Source: Brevibacillus_C sp046036945 (GTDB lineage Bacteria > Bacillota > Bacilli > Brevibacillales > Brevibacillaceae). Taken from it: a stretch of 64,000 bases of DNA. This document shows positions 7,796-16,204 of this stretch, piece after piece. The translations under genes and the position numbers were made by a program. The notes under the pieces were generated by a model that saw only the letters and a program-made list of their open reading frames with translations, ran no database searches and was not told where the DNA came from. How positions within the stretch are numbered: position 1 is the stretch's first letter; every line of letters starts with the position of its first letter. The stretch spans positions 1-64,000 of the forward strand of contig NZ_JBJQOQ010000012.1 in the NCBI RefSeq assembly GCF_046036945.1, written 5' to 3'.

Positions 7796-8797
7796 TCATT
7801 CCTTGACCAGCGGCAAAAAATCCTTCAGCCGTCCGCTATTTGCCTTGTCACTGACCAGGATGCCGTTTTCGTTGACGACGACCACCGCATCGGGCAGCCC
7901 GACGACAATCACCGGAATATCCAGGTAGTTAAGAATCGACGTGTTCGTGGAATCGTCGCTCAGGATGCCTTTTCCGATGACGGGGGTCCCCATCTTCTCC
8001 GTCAGCGTATCCCAGGTGCCAAGATCGTTCCACATCCCGTTGTGAACCACGACCGCAGCAGACGTGATGCTCTCTGCCACTTCGTAATCAAAGCTGATCT
8101 TGGGCAGCTGCTCGAATGCATCCCGCAACGGCTCGTAGCGGACAGGCAGATCCCGTTCTGCCAGCAGCTGCAGCAAAAAGCGCAGGGGAAGGCAAAAGAC
8201 ACCGCTGTTCCACAGCGCCTGTCGGGCGATCAGCTGTTCAGCCTGTTCCCGTTTCGGCTTCTCTGTAAAACGCTTCACCCGGCGGTAGGCCTGTGTGCTG
8301 TCCGCCTCCATTTCCGGGACGATATAACCGTACTTCACCGCAGGGTAAGCGGGGGGGATCCCAACCATGGCCATGTCGCAGCCCGTCTCTTGCAAAGCCC
8401 GTTCTGCCTTCCGAATGGTCTGAAAAAACGCATCGTCTACATACAGATCGACCGGGCTGACGCAGATCACCTCGTCAGGGCTGACACCTGTGATGTCCCG
8501 AAGGTAGGCGCAAGCCAAGGCGACAGAAGGGAACGTATCTCTGCCCTCCGGTTCGACGATCAGCGGGATTCTGCCTTTCACCTGGGTGTTGATCAGTTCT
8601 GCCTGAGGCTGTACCGTCGCGATGAACGTGTGATCGAGCAAACCCGCCGCTTCGATCTGCCGTACCATCCGCTCCAGCAGGGACTCGTCTTCGCCCTGGC
8701 TGTTTTTCAGTACCCGCAAAAACTGCTTTGCCTGCACCCCGGTGGACAAGGGCCATAATCTGGTGCCGGAACCGCCGCACAACAGTACCAGTTTCAT
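7796..8797 (-). CDS. manC: Mannose-1-phosphate guanylyltransferase
   Basis: 333-aa enzyme making GDP-mannose from mannose 1-phosphate and GTP. The N-terminal GGSGTRLWPLS (residues 8-18) is the nucleotidyltransferase signature; VSPVDLYVDD resembles the metal site and RVKRFTEKP the sugar-phosphate loop. It is the short, single-function form, without the phosphomannose isomerase domain of long ManC/AlgA. Its start overlaps the end of gmd by 4 bp (ATGA), so the two are translationally coupled and presumably share the sigma-K type promoter upstream of gmd. Confidence 0.9.
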   Translation of the reverse strand: MKLVLLCGGSGTRLWPLSTGVQAKQFLRVLKNSQGEDESLLERMVRQIEAAGLLDHTFIATVQPQAELINTQVKGRIPLIVEPEGRDTFPSVALACAYLRDITGVSPDEVICVSPVDLYVDDAFFQTIRKAERALQETGCDMAMVGIPPAYPAVKYGYIVPEMEADSTQAYRRVKRFTEKPKREQAEQLIARQALWNSGVFCLPLRFLLQLLAERDLPVRYEPLRDAFEQLPKISFDYEVAESITSAAVVVHNGMWNDLGTWDTLTEKMGTPVIGKGILSDDSTNTSILNYLDIPVIVVGLPDAVVVVNENGILVSDKANSGRLKDFLPLVKE

Positions 8798-9795
8798 AAT
8801 CCCAGACTTCCTTTGCGATTGTTTGCGACTTCACAGCTGACTCGCTTCATGTCCGCTTCCACCATCATCCCGATCAACTGCTCGAGGGTTGTTTTGGCTT
8901 CCCAACCCAGCTTTTCCTTTGCCTTGGCCGGGTTGCCCAGGAGGATGTCCACCTCTGCGGGACGGTATAACTGCGGATCGATGACGACATAATCTTCGTA
9001 GTTTAGCCCCGCGTAGCTAAACGCTATTTTGCACATCTCCCTGACAGTGGTTGAGCGTCCCGTGGCAATCACGTAATCGTCAGGCCTGGCTTGCTGCAGC
9101 ATCAGCCAGATCGCTTCCACATAGTCGCCGGCGTACCCCCAATCCCGAGCGGCGTCGATGTTGCCCAAGCGTAGCTCATGCTTCTGTCCCGCTGCGATCC
9201 GGGCGACTCCATCGGTCACCTTGCGCGTGACAAATTCCAGCCCGCGCAGCGGGGATTCGTGGTTGTACAGAATGCCGCTGCAGGCGTACATCTGGTGGCT
9301 TTCCCGGTAATTCTTGGTCATCCAATGTCCAAACAGTTTGGAGACGCCGTATGGGCTCCGCGGGTAAAAGGGAGTCTCTTCCGTTTGAAAAGGCTGCTGC
9401 ACCAGTCCGAACATTTCGCTTGAAGAAGCTTGGTAAAACTTGATCTCCGGATCCGTCGCCCGGATTGCTTCGAGCACGTGGAGGACGCCCATTCCAGTCA
9501 CTTTCGCGGTGGTGACCGGCTGCTGCCACGACGTTCCGACAAAACTCTGCGCCGCCAGATTGTACACTTCGTCCGGCCGCGCTTGCTTGATCGTCCTGAT
9601 GAGCGATGGAAGATCCAACAGGTCTCCGTCGATCAGCTCAATTTCATCTTCTATGCCCAGGTAAGCCAATCTCCATAGTGAGGCCGTACTGCGGCGCGGG
9701 AGCAGCCCGGTGACACGGTAGCCCTTCTCTAACAGAAATTTGGAAAGGTAGGCCCCGTCTTGTCCGGAGATGCCGGTGATGAATGCAGTTTTCAC
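8794..9795 (-). CDS. gmd: GDP-mannose 4,6-dehydratase
   Basis: 333-aa extended SDR converting GDP-D-mannose to GDP-4-dehydro-6-deoxy-D-mannose, the precursor of GDP-rhamnose, GDP-fucose and related sugars. It has the GISGQDGAYLS nucleotide-binding start, the SSSEMFG active-site segment, and the Tyr-Lys pair in SPYGVSKLFGHW. No reductase (Rmd) or epimerase/reductase (Fcl) gene lies nearby, so the final 6-deoxy sugar cannot be named. First gene of the gmd-manC operon; AAGGAG lies upstream of the ATG. Confidence 0.93.
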   Translation of the reverse strand: MKTAFITGISGQDGAYLSKFLLEKGYRVTGLLPRRSTASLWRLAYLGIEDEIELIDGDLLDLPSLIRTIKQARPDEVYNLAAQSFVGTSWQQPVTTAKVTGMGVLHVLEAIRATDPEIKFYQASSSEMFGLVQQPFQTEETPFYPRSPYGVSKLFGHWMTKNYRESHQMYACSGILYNHESPLRGLEFVTRKVTDGVARIAAGQKHELRLGNIDAARDWGYAGDYVEAIWLMLQQARPDDYVIATGRSTTVREMCKIAFSYAGLNYEDYVVIDPQLYRPAEVDILLGNPAKAKEKLGWEAKTTLEQLIGMMVEADMKRVSCEVANNRKGSLGL

Positions 9796-9828
9796 TTTCC
9801 AGATTCACTCCTTGTGTCATTCTCGACA

Positions 9829-9856
9829 TAGTTTATGGCAGCGAATGGAAAGGAGT
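9829..9856 (-). promoter_or_regulatory. Candidate sigma-K promoter for gmd-manC
   Basis: On the minus strand: AC (complement of 9855-9856), 17-bp spacer, CATAAACTA (9837-9829). An exact AC-N17-CATANNNTA match 34 bp before the gmd start. Confidence 0.65.
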
Positions 9857-9905
9857 TCGCTTGCCCTGTTAGTTGGATGCGGATTTGTACGGGACAGCAC
9901 CGCTT

Positions 9906-9945
9906 AAAAAAAACAAAACCGTCTGCGCGAGTAAGCCAAACGGTT
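9906..9945 (-). terminator. Rho-independent terminator of the YheC/D-like gene
   Basis: Minus-strand stem AACCGTT ... AACGGTT-type pairing (9945-9917) followed by a T-rich tail (complement of the A run at 9906-9918). It starts 7 bp after the stop of the gene above it. Confidence 0.8.
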
Positions 9946-9951
9946 CCCGGG

Positions 9952-10797
9952 TTATTTGTTTTTTGGTTTGTCTGCGGCTTTTTGCTGGGAATTCCCTTCG
10001 GCCCATGTGTTTTTCTGTTTCTTCAGGCTGCTGGCCCGAAGGAACATTTTTTGGTCAACGGATCGCAGGATTCGAATGTCCGGTTTCGTATCCAGCCCCA
10101 TCAACCATAGTTTTTTATCCTGATCCAGTCCAAAATCGAACGCGTAGATCGGATTCCGGTATGTGGCGGCCAGCCCCTTGGCAGCGACCATGGAAAGAAA
10201 AGCGAGTTTTTTTCTGATTTCTTTTTGTTCCCGCATCTCCATGCCGATACCGCTCAGATACTCTTCGATCCGGACGGCTTTTCCTCCCCCCTTTGGATCA
10301 GTCACCATTGTGCCTCTTTGCGCCACTCTTGCGAACAACCCTGTTATCTCCCAATGTCCTTGCCAGTTGATCTGCAGGATCGTCCGCAGGTCGACCGGGC
10401 GTTCCTCCCATTCGATCCGGTCTATTGCCTGCTGAATGATGTACTGTTCTCCCTCGCGATAGAGATCGAGCCAAAAATCAAAACTGCGGATACTGGAAAA
10501 AGCAAGCTGCTGATCTTCATGCAGGACCAGCAAAGGCTTTATGGATTCATCAAGGTAGATGACTTTGCGCTCATCTGATTTTGTTACCCATTGCACCAGA
10601 AAAATCAGATGATTGGGGACTTTTTTTTCCGGTTTGATGAAAACGGAGTCGAATCGGTCGAGAAATTGGTGGAGCAGCAATGGCGAGTAAATACCGGTAA
10701 GTGGTTGATGTCCCCTTAATGCCTTGATTTTTCGGATGGCTTGCCACTGTCTCCATCTGTTCTGGCGTAAACGAGGTTTCTGCTGCACGACAACCAC
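9952..10797 (-). CDS. YheC/YheD-like ATP-grasp spore coat-associated protein
   Basis: 281-aa protein of the YheC/YheD type, linked in Bacillus with the endospore coat. Visible features are the opening with YSPLLLHQFLDRFDSVFIKP, typical of these ATP-grasp-like proteins, the central PVDLRTILQINWQGHWEITG with a downstream glycine-rich TDPKGGGKA loop, and a C-terminal FDFGLDQDKKLWLMGLDTKP resembling the metal-binding Asp/Asn strand. It is shorter than the 360-450-aa family members. The ATP-dependent ligation substrate of the family is unknown. Divergent from the CotS-like operon and preceded by its own sigma-K type promoter. Confidence 0.75.
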   Translation of the reverse strand: MVVVQQKPRLRQNRWRQWQAIRKIKALRGHQPLTGIYSPLLLHQFLDRFDSVFIKPEKKVPNHLIFLVQWVTKSDERKVIYLDESIKPLLVLHEDQQLAFSSIRSFDFWLDLYREGEQYIIQQAIDRIEWEERPVDLRTILQINWQGHWEITGLFARVAQRGTMVTDPKGGGKAVRIEEYLSGIGMEMREQKEIRKKLAFLSMVAAKGLAATYRNPIYAFDFGLDQDKKLWLMGLDTKPDIRILRSVDQKMFLRASSLKKQKNTWAEGNSQQKAADKPKNK

Positions 10798-10856
10798 CCC
10801 CTGATCAAATTCCTCCGCATAACGTGTCCGAAAAAGTATGCAAGTGAATTCTACTC

Positions 10857-10884
10857 TATCCTATGTACCGCCGCCTTCCATTGT
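10857..10884 (-). promoter_or_regulatory. Candidate sigma-K promoter for the YheC/D-like gene
   Basis: Minus strand: AC (complement of 10883-10884), 17-bp spacer, CATAGGATA (10865-10857), exact AC-N17-CATANNNTA, 60 bp before the start codon. Confidence 0.6.
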
Positions 10885-10982
10885 ATGGACATCCATCATA
10901 GTCATCGGCGGACAAAGAGAAATCAAGGCTGGCGTTCGCGGGCAGCCGCCCGCTTTTCCCGGAAGAACTCCTTCTTTGTCTC

Positions 10983-11008
10983 ACAAGATGAGGTCCCGCC
11001 ATAAAATA
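10983..11008 (+). promoter_or_regulatory. Weaker sigma-K-like promoter before the CotS-like operon
   Basis: CATAAAATA is a perfect -10 match, but the nearest AC is 15 bp upstream, shorter than the usual 16-17. Confidence 0.4.
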
Positions 11009-11106
11009 AGGGAAATCCTCTATTTGCAAGGCTTTCAAGCTTCTATCATCCCGTGCAGTAGACCTTTCTACGAAAACAATGTTTAGAGGAAAGAAGGGGG
11101 GATTGC

Positions 11107-12132
11107 ATGCCGGGCAGGAAGACCGTGTTTAAGATCGCCGCAAGGTTTGGCCTTCGTCCGCAGGAGATGGAGGAGATCAAATCAGGAGTGTACCGCCTCA
11201 AGTCTCCCAGCGGCACCGTGTACTGTTTGAAGCGAATGGCTTACCCGACAGATCAGATCCGCTGGATCGATTCCACATTGCTTGCGATTAAGCGCAAGGG
11301 CTTTGCATCCATCTGTTGGCGGGACCCGAACAGAAGCAAGGGAAAAGTGGCATTTGTCCGCCCGGGGGGCAAAGGACCAAAGTATATCCTGACTCCCTGG
11401 ATATCGGGGAACAAACCTCGTGTTACTTCGAAAACAGACCTTTACCAATGCGGAAAAAGATTGGCCCAGTTTCACCGCTTTAGCCGTTTTGCGGGGAGGA
11501 AGAGCAAGGGAGCTCCTTATTATATCGGGCGCTGGCCAGAGATGTTAAGAAGCAAAAGGGATATAATGGAAAAAACGGTGGAGCGGGCAAAGGCGAAACA
11601 AGACCCCTCCAAATGGGAGGAGCTTATGCTCACATACGGCAGCGAGTGGAGCAAACGGGCCAAATCGGCACTCGAGCAGCTGAACAAAAGCAGCTACCGG
11701 GGCCTCTGTCAGAAGGCCAGAAAAACGGGAGCGCTTTGCCACGGGGACTCCGGTTATAAAAACTTTGTCCTGACCAAACAAGGGCCTGTCATCATCGATT
11801 TTGAAACCCTTCGTGTCGATTTGCCAGTGTACGATCTCTTTCGTTTCGTCCGTTCCATTGGCAAAAATTCAAGTTGGAATTTTTCTCTCACTCGCTCCAT
11901 CCTCGATGGCTATCGCTCCGTCACGCCGCTGAAACCGGCCGATTATGAGCTTCTGGCCGTCTGGCTGCAATTCCCGTATAAGCCATGCAACCTGATCAGC
12001 CGGTATCGGCAAACCAGATCCAGCAGCGTCAGGAGAAAAATCGAGAAACAATTAGAAGAAGCAGCCAAAGACGAACAGCGCATTCCTTCCTTTCTCCAGC
12101 ATCTTGCCGATTACGCGAAGGAAGTGGATTAG
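11107..12132 (+). CDS. CotS-family spore coat kinase-like protein
   Basis: 341-aa protein with the choline/aminoglycoside kinase fold used by CotS, CotI, YtaA and YutH. Features in order are the N-terminal lobe with VYRLKSPSGTVYCLKRM (ATP lysine), the catalytic loop CHGDSGYKNFVL around residue 220, and the metal-binding IIDFETLRVDLPVYDLFRF. In B. subtilis CotS sits beside the glycosyltransferase CotSA, and the same pairing is seen here because the next gene starts directly after this stop codon. A GAAAGAAGGGGGG-rich site precedes the ATG. Its phosphoacceptor is unknown. Confidence 0.82.
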   Translation: MPGRKTVFKIAARFGLRPQEMEEIKSGVYRLKSPSGTVYCLKRMAYPTDQIRWIDSTLLAIKRKGFASICWRDPNRSKGKVAFVRPGGKGPKYILTPWISGNKPRVTSKTDLYQCGKRLAQFHRFSRFAGRKSKGAPYYIGRWPEMLRSKRDIMEKTVERAKAKQDPSKWEELMLTYGSEWSKRAKSALEQLNKSSYRGLCQKARKTGALCHGDSGYKNFVLTKQGPVIIDFETLRVDLPVYDLFRFVRSIGKNSSWNFSLTRSILDGYRSVTPLKPADYELLAVWLQFPYKPCNLISRYRQTRSSSVRRKIEKQLEEAAKDEQRIPSFLQHLADYAKEVD

Positions 12133-13236
12133 ATGCGGATATGGGTGTTGACGAATGAATACGCGCCCTTCATCATCGGCGGGCTCGGGACAGTTGCGAC
12201 TTATCTGAGCCAATCACTCGCCGCAGGGGGTGTAGATACGACCGTTTTCACGAGGGGGGGGCAGGAGACAAGGATTGTGCGTGGACAGTCGGTTCGGCAT
12301 GTTCGGATTCCCCGAAAGTCTTATAAAGGGGACTTTCTTTGGGGATTGGCGAGGAGAAAGGGATGGAAAAAGCCGCATCTCATCCATATTCACAGTGTGC
12401 AAGGTAGCGAAGCAGCGTTGCACTGCAAGAAGAGGTGGGGGCTCCCTGTCGTGTATACCTGTCACTCGCTGGTCGTTCAGGAATCCCTTACTCCCCGTCG
12501 CCGGCAGATAGCCAAGCGGCAGGAGGCGCTGCTTCGCGCCGCCGATTGTGTCGTGGTGCCGAGCCATTGGCAAAAGGAGAGTCTGCACAAGTTCTACCCG
12601 TTCTGTCAGGGCAAGACAGTTGTGATCGAAAACGGCGTTCACATCAGAAAAAAACCGGGCAGTTCGCCAAATCATCGGCTGCTGTTCGTAGGGCGGTTTA
12701 CGTATTCAAAGGGAATCGCGGAGCTGATCGAGGCCCTCGCCGCATTGGCCAGGGTTAATCCCAAAACACAACTTGGTGTCGTCGGCAAGGGGATCGGGAA
12801 GATTGAAGGAAAACTCAAGCAAAAAGCTGCCCGACTGAAGGTGGCGGCAAAAATACGCTGGCTGGGTTTTCGCCGGCCTGAAGAGGTGCAAAGGCTGTAC
12901 GGCAGGTACGGAGCGGTCATCGTTCCAAGCCGTCGGGAATCGTTTGGACTGGTAGCGCTGGAGGCCCTTGCCAACGGTGTTCCGCTTGTCTCAACCACTT
13001 CCGGCGGTCTCGCCCAGTTCGTGAACAGCGAGGTGGCCGAAGTGATTCCTGCCGTGAACAAGGAGGCAATCGCCAAGGCGGTGCAAAATATGTGGGCGGA
13101 GAAAGAACGCACCAACGAGCGAGTCCAGGCCGGTCTGTCTGCCGCGGCATCATACAGTTGGAAGGCAATTGCCGCCCGTTATCGCAGTCTATTTGAATCC
13201 ATCACCGCGGGAGAGGAGGAGGCTATCGATGTCTAG
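12133..13236 (+). CDS. Family 4 glycosyltransferase (CotSA-like)
   Basis: 367-aa GT-B glycosyltransferase. The N-terminal Rossmann domain opens with EYAPFIIGGLGTVATYLS, resembling glycogen-synthase-type acceptor loops. The C-terminal donor domain has LFVGRFTYSKGI and the E-x7-E signature within SRRESFGLVALEALANG. The ATG follows the TAG of the CotS-like gene with no gap and the end overlaps the HipA-like gene by 8 bp, so the three are translationally coupled. Probably transfers a nucleotide-activated sugar to coat material; donor unknown, with the GDP-sugars made by the neighbouring genes as candidates. Confidence 0.85.
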   Translation: MRIWVLTNEYAPFIIGGLGTVATYLSQSLAAGGVDTTVFTRGGQETRIVRGQSVRHVRIPRKSYKGDFLWGLARRKGWKKPHLIHIHSVQGSEAALHCKKRWGLPVVYTCHSLVVQESLTPRRRQIAKRQEALLRAADCVVVPSHWQKESLHKFYPFCQGKTVVIENGVHIRKKPGSSPNHRLLFVGRFTYSKGIAELIEALAALARVNPKTQLGVVGKGIGKIEGKLKQKAARLKVAAKIRWLGFRRPEEVQRLYGRYGAVIVPSRRESFGLVALEALANGVPLVSTTSGGLAQFVNSEVAEVIPAVNKEAIAKAVQNMWAEKERTNERVQAGLSAAASYSWKAIAARYRSLFESITAGEEEAIDV

Positions 13237-14029
13237 GCACAGATGGACGTTGAAGAAGGCCTGGAAAGCGAAGCGACAAGGGTCTGTCTGGATTGTGGAG
13301 GACCAAAAAGGCAGACGCGGATACTTCAAGTTTGCGACGAAGCGCCAATGGTTTTTCTCCGGGCCGATGATAGCCAATGAATTCATTGCTGCCGCCCTGG
13401 CTAGACGGCTCGGTTTTCCCGTCGCTTCCTTGGAAATAGCTGTCGTCCGGGGACCAGACGGAAAAAAAAGGAAGGGAATCGTATCCAAGGAGAAAAAGGC
13501 CGCGGAAGTGATTCAATGGAAGGATGCCGCTCCCGAAGTGAAAAGGGATCCGGAAAAGTACGTAAACCGTACCGGGCTGCTCAGCCAGTTGGTCGTCTTT
13601 GACGCCTGGATCGCCAATATTGACCGTTCAACAGGGAAAAACCTGATCCTCTACCGGGAGCATCCTGATGAAAAATACGATTGGTACCTGATCGATCACG
13701 GACTTGCCCTCTACGGTTCGCCCAACAAGTGGAGGTATTATGGGAAGTGGAACTCACCCGCCTGGAGACGGCTGTGGCGCCATTACCACGTTCCCAAAGG
13801 GCTGCTGCAGCTCCAGTCGTCTGCGCAAAAACTTGAACCGATGATTGCCAAAATCGAGTCCTTGTCGCGGCAGGAGATCGACGCTGCCATCCGCAGCGCC
13901 CCCAAGGAGTTTCTGCGGGAAAAGGAACGAAAGTTTATCCGCCGGCTGCTGGGATACCGGCAAAGGCAGTTGAGGAAGATCATCCAGAGATGGTTGAAAT
14001 TCCAGGGAACAAAAGAGAACGCCGGCTGA
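13229..14029 (+). CDS. HipA-like kinase domain protein, spore-operon associated
   Basis: 266-aa protein. ATG 13229 follows GGAGAGGAGGAGG. The sequence fits the stand-alone HipA-like kinase fold (HipA_2 type): candidate ATP lysine Lys34 in GYFKFAT, catalytic loop AWIANIDRSTGKNLIL with Asp132 and Asn138, and metal-binding Asp156 in LIDHGLAL. The C-terminus is strongly basic. HipA proper is a toxin kinase with a HipB antitoxin; no antitoxin is present, and the position as third gene of a coat operon argues for a coat-related kinase instead. The target is unknown. Confidence 0.65.
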   Translation: MSRHRWTLKKAWKAKRQGSVWIVEDQKGRRGYFKFATKRQWFFSGPMIANEFIAAALARRLGFPVASLEIAVVRGPDGKKRKGIVSKEKKAAEVIQWKDAAPEVKRDPEKYVNRTGLLSQLVVFDAWIANIDRSTGKNLILYREHPDEKYDWYLIDHGLALYGSPNKWRYYGKWNSPAWRRLWRHYHVPKGLLQLQSSAQKLEPMIAKIESLSRQEIDAAIRSAPKEFLREKERKFIRRLLGYRQRQLRKIIQRWLKFQGTKENAG

Positions 14030-14038
14030 GAAAAAACG

Positions 14039-14066
14039 AACTCCCCGTTGCCGCCAACAGGGAGTT
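14039..14066. terminator. Bidirectional terminator
   Basis: AACTCCC / GGGAGTT stem with A run before and T run after, between the convergent HipA-like and glycosyltransferase genes. Confidence 0.75.
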
Positions 14067-14093
14067 TTGCGCCTTATCCTTTATGCAGAATAC

Positions 14094-15239
14094 TTATGGC
14101 TCCGGTTCTGCCGCTCGTGGCCGCTCACGATGTCGCCGTTCTGCGTACTTCTGATAGACCTCTTCGTATCGGGCTGCAGCTATTCCCCAATCAAATTGGT
14201 TGTGAACGGTCAGTTGTGCCTCGGCAGCCAATGCATTGGCCAGGCTTGGGGCCAAGATCAGCTTTTCGATCGCCTTGGCAAATTCCAGGGGATTGGTATA
14301 ATCCCGGACGAGGATGCCATTTTGCGGGTTGATAATTTCCGGGATGCCTCCCCGTTTGGACGCGACGACGGGCAGTCCGCTTGCCATCGCCTCCACATTG
14401 ACCAGACCGAAAGCTTCCTTAAACTGAGTAGGACAGACAAAGCAATCTCCCAACCAGTAGATATGGTGCATGTCAGCAGGGCTTACCTTGCCCAGGAAGA
14501 GTATGTCGACTCCAGACTTTTGGGCTGTTTGCCTTAAAAATTCCTTGTAAGGTTTGCTGCATCGACCGGCGAGTATCAGCCGTACCGCAGGGACCTTCTG
14601 CTTTACAATCCCCGCCGCCTCAACCAGCACGTGAACTCCTTTTTTGGGAATGATCCTTCCCGTATAAAGGATGTTGCACGAATCAGTTAAAGAATAGCTG
14701 GCCAGCGCCATCTCCTTTTCATACAGGGTAGGCGCCCGAAAGCGGGATAAGTCAACCCCAAGGTGGATGCTGATGATCTTTTTGGCATAAAGGGGAAACG
14801 CTTTTGCGTAATGCTTTCGGATGAAGTCGCTGTTGCAGATCACGACCGTAGCCTTTTTGATCACGTCACGCCTCTCTTTTTTAGGCAGAGCCGTCATGAA
14901 GGTTAGAGAATGCAGCGCGAGAATAAGCGTCTGTCTGGGAAAAAAGCTGCGCAGAACAGGAATGTACTGGGGACGGTTTTCTACTTGGATACAATCAAAT
15001 TTACGGGTTTTGATGTATTGTATGACACCCGACAGGTAGTCGGGCTCGCTCTCTATGCGTTTGATCGTCAGGTTCCCATCTTTGCTGCTCTTCGGGTAGT
15101 GTTTTGACTTTCGGCTGATGATGGTGACGTTATGCCGTTTGGCGACTCGTTTCGCCGTTTCGTAGATGCAAATCTCAACCGATCCGCCTGTTTTGGCAGA
15201 GACAGTATAAGCCGGCGGCGCAATAATCAAGATATTCAT
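14094..15239 (-). CDS. Family 4 glycosyltransferase
   Basis: 381-aa GT-B enzyme, second glycosyltransferase of the coat block. The acceptor half begins MNILIIAPPAYTVSAKTGG. The donor half has YTGRIIPKKGVHVLVEAA and the E-x7-E element in KEAFGLVNVEAMASG followed by KRGGIPEII. ATG 15239 is favoured over one at 15257 because GGGGGGAAATCTG lies directly before it. Similar to CotSA and to capsule-type mannosyl- or glucosyltransferases. It stands opposite the CotS operon and ends at the shared terminator. Confidence 0.85.
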   Translation of the reverse strand: MNILIIAPPAYTVSAKTGGSVEICIYETAKRVAKRHNVTIISRKSKHYPKSSKDGNLTIKRIESEPDYLSGVIQYIKTRKFDCIQVENRPQYIPVLRSFFPRQTLILALHSLTFMTALPKKERRDVIKKATVVICNSDFIRKHYAKAFPLYAKKIISIHLGVDLSRFRAPTLYEKEMALASYSLTDSCNILYTGRIIPKKGVHVLVEAAGIVKQKVPAVRLILAGRCSKPYKEFLRQTAQKSGVDILFLGKVSPADMHHIYWLGDCFVCPTQFKEAFGLVNVEAMASGLPVVASKRGGIPEIINPQNGILVRDYTNPLEFAKAIEKLILAPSLANALAAEAQLTVHNQFDWGIAAARYEEVYQKYAERRHRERPRAAEPEP

Positions 15240-15341
15240 CAGATTTCCCCCCTTCATTCCCTGTGGGGTTTCTCATAAACATCTTATGTCTATTACGGAT
15301 TCTCTGATTGTACGATAGTCACGCAAGCGAGCGGACACTAG

Positions 15342-15388
15342 AAAACCAAGGCTTTCTGCCATCGTCAGATGAGCAGCGCCTTGGTTTT
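15342..15388 (-). terminator. Terminator of the DUF2621 gene
   Basis: AAAACCAAGGC (15342-15352) and GCCTTGGTTTT (15378-15388) form an 11-bp stem; read on the minus strand it ends in a T run just after the DUF2621 stop. Confidence 0.75.
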
Positions 15389-15391
15389 GGG

Positions 15392-15835
15392 CTATGCCTT
15401 CAAGTATTTTTCATACGGGGCGTAATTGATCTGCTTCTCCTGCAGGTGAGCGATCAGCCACTTGTGATCCCGTTTCGGAGTGGCAACGATGTATCCCTTG
15501 ATGACGTGATCGGGGCTGATGGTGGTCGCCTTCTCTTCCAGAGCGATTTGCCCGATTTTTGCGGCGATCGAGCGGCGGGCGACATCGCGAAACAACTGCG
15601 GCACCGGTTCTACCAATTCGTTTAGAAAGCGGCGGGTTTCGTCCGTCCACATCGAACGGGTCTGCTCAATGTAGTAATCCTGCCAATCCAGGTCAGACTT
15701 GCCGTCCATCTTTGGCATCGACTTGAGAAACTTGCGGAACATGAAGTAGCCGCCAATCGCAGCCAGGCTGACTAAAACAAATGTCCATCCAATGATAAAG
15801 ATCGAAAATCCAGTGTTCATCTGACTCTCGTTCAC
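15392..15835 (-). CDS. DUF2621 membrane protein (YneK-like)
   Basis: 147-aa protein. A hydrophobic segment at residues about 9-32 anchors it, followed by a soluble part ending VIKGYIVATPKRDHKWL. The sequence fits the DUF2621 family found in spore formers (B. subtilis YneK), which has no defined function. It may be part of the sporulation block by position. The segment RRSIAAKIGQIALEEKATTISPDHVIKGY resembles a small helical domain also seen in protochlorophyllide reductase-like proteins; this is only a loose resemblance. Confidence 0.7.
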   Translation of the reverse strand: MNESQMNTGFSIFIIGWTFVLVSLAAIGGYFMFRKFLKSMPKMDGKSDLDWQDYYIEQTRSMWTDETRRFLNELVEPVPQLFRDVARRSIAAKIGQIALEEKATTISPDHVIKGYIVATPKRDHKWLIAHLQEKQINYAPYEKYLKA

Positions 15836-16204
15836 ACCTCAACTTTGCCGTATTTTCGTATGCTGGCCCTATCACGCAGCCGAAAGACTTCACTTTTCCA
15901 ACGGCGCTGACAGGATATTGGTATAGTTGCCTTCCGCTTTTGAAAACACACGACGGATATACTTACTAATGTACCAAAAAAACAGCCGCTTTCATACAAA
16001 ATCCATGAAAAAATATGGAACGAACGTTCTTCCGGCACAAGGCCCACCACGAAAAGACTTCCCGCTGGACTTAAGCGAGTGTTCAGATTTGCTTATTTCC
16101 CTCTTTCCAATACGGCTGACTACAGGTATCATATAAGAAAAGCGCTTGCGGCAGACAGACTGATTTACGGTCTTAGAGCGGGCGAGTAAAGGAGGTTGGC
16201 GCAA
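15836..16204. other. Intergenic region with a possible LexA box
   Basis: 369 bp without a convincing gene. It contains GAACGAACGTTC (16019-16030), which matches the GAAC-N4-GTTC core of Bacillota LexA operators, though the outer C and G are missing. No clear sigma-A promoter is seen on either strand. Confidence 0.35.

Larger units (their letters stand above)
10798..11106. other. Divergent intergenic region, two candidate sporulation promoters
   Basis: 309 bp with no convincing gene. It holds a sigma-K type promoter reading left (10857-10884) and a weaker candidate reading right (AC at 10983, 15-bp spacer, CATAAAATA at 11000-11008) for the CotS-like operon. Confidence 0.6.

Noticed and set aside
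10838..11086. 82-codon frame in the divergent promoter region before the CotS-like gene
   Set aside because: No ribosome-binding site, and it covers candidate promoters on both strands.
13229..14029. HipBA toxin-antitoxin system
   Set aside because: No HipB-like DNA-binding antitoxin gene before or after; the gene is coupled to coat genes.
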